Below the pieces are notes generated by a model that worked only from the letters and a program-made list of their open reading frames with translations, ran no database searches and had not been told where the DNA came from. Positions 63,590 through 64,000 of a stretch of 64,000 nucleotides of DNA are shown in pieces (position 1 is the first letter of the stretch; each line of letters starts with the position of its first letter). The translations under genes and the position numbers were made by a program. This stretch comes from Himantopus leucocephalus. Lineage: Eukaryota > Chordata > Aves > Charadriiformes > Recurvirostridae. The DNA lies in contig RSEF01000003.1 of the NCBI GenBank assembly GCA_003993805.1, positions 102,773,968 through 102,837,967 on the forward strand. The letters are read 5' to 3'.

Positions 63590-64000
63590 CCCATCACTCT
63601 GTATGCATGCCAAAGCTTGTTCAATTTCTTCTGCATTACTTTGCATTTATCACCATCCAGTCTTGGCTGTCAAATTATTCCCCAGTCACTCAGTAGTATG
63701 AGAACTTTCTGGAACCTCCTTGCATGATTTTTGGTTGTGTCATCCTGAATAATTTAATATATCAACAAACTTTGTCACCTCACTATTTGTTTCTTTTCTA
63801 GCTCAATATAATAGAAAGCAGATCCAGGTATAGATCCCTCTGGGACCTAACTGGAACCTCTATTACAGAAAACAGCCATTGATTCCTACCTATTGTTTTA
63901 CCCTTCAACCTGGACTTAATTCAATTAGATTTTCAAAAATATTCTTAACAAAACTAATCTTTCAATATATAGAAGAACCTTTTTGATAATTTAACCGCAT
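63590..64000 (-). mobile_element. Ancient antisense CR1-like LINE, RT region, continues past window
   Basis: On the minus strand this reads as the reverse-transcriptase region of an old CR1-like LINE. The stretch near 63745-63785 translates as EVTKFVDILNY, where functional copies have EVAKFADDTKL, so the catalytic aspartate pair has been lost. Further on, LSDWG and DKCKVMQK (about 63635-63690) match the conserved GDWA...DKCKVMH segment. The right-hand part towards the window edge corresponds to more N-terminal RT sequence. It is a heavily decayed fossil, cut by the window end. Confidence 0.82.

Noticed and set aside
1..64000. CRISPR array, bacterial operon, phage or plasmid content
   Set aside because: There are no regularly spaced direct repeats, no dense coding and no ribosome-binding sites. 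All mobile elements recognised are vertebrate-type.

Overview
This window looks like non-coding nuclear DNA from a bird. It is AT-rich and CpG-poor. No open frame on either strand encodes a protein family I recognise, apart from decayed pieces of transposon reverse transcriptase. The assignment to birds rests on the repeats: 3' ends of CR1 LINEs in three states of preservation, and three kinds of long terminal repeat whose sequence I recognise from avian endogenous retroviruses. I cannot name the species or the nearest gene. The window could be intergenic or lie inside a large intron.

Layout. 1-450 is the 3' part of an avian LTR, cut by the window edge. A near full-length relative lies at 8279-9160. 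9505-9762 is an ancient tRNA-derived SINE-like remnant. 14366-15184 is a CR1 3' end whose ORF2 is still readable but frameshifted. 15934-16230 is a second CR1 3' end whose tail has grown into a (TATCC)19 microsatellite. Older antisense CR1 remnants lie at 19306-19400, 49498-49745 and 63590-64000. 38703-39291 is a solo LTR with an imperfect 5-bp target duplication, and 40081-40634 is an LTR of a different family. 43299-43905 is a third plus-strand CR1. The remaining tracts are unique-looking DNA with simple repeats, two small CpG clusters (about 31108-31276 and 52064-52245), some notable palindromes and a few stretches that may be conserved regulatory DNA.

The strongest structural signal is an assembly property rather than biology. 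There are fifteen isolated single N bases, and thirteen of them sit exactly between two near-identical direct copies of about 25 to 244 bp. The copies differ by 0 to several substitutions and occasional indels. This is what unmerged, probably allelic, contig ends look like when a scaffolder abuts them with one N. There are also three gaps of exactly 100 N. About 1.4 kb of the window is therefore probably counted twice.

I found no new multi-gene system, CRISPR array, operon, tRNA or rRNA gene. The regulatory-element suggestions are inference from composition and motifs and need cross-species alignment to test.
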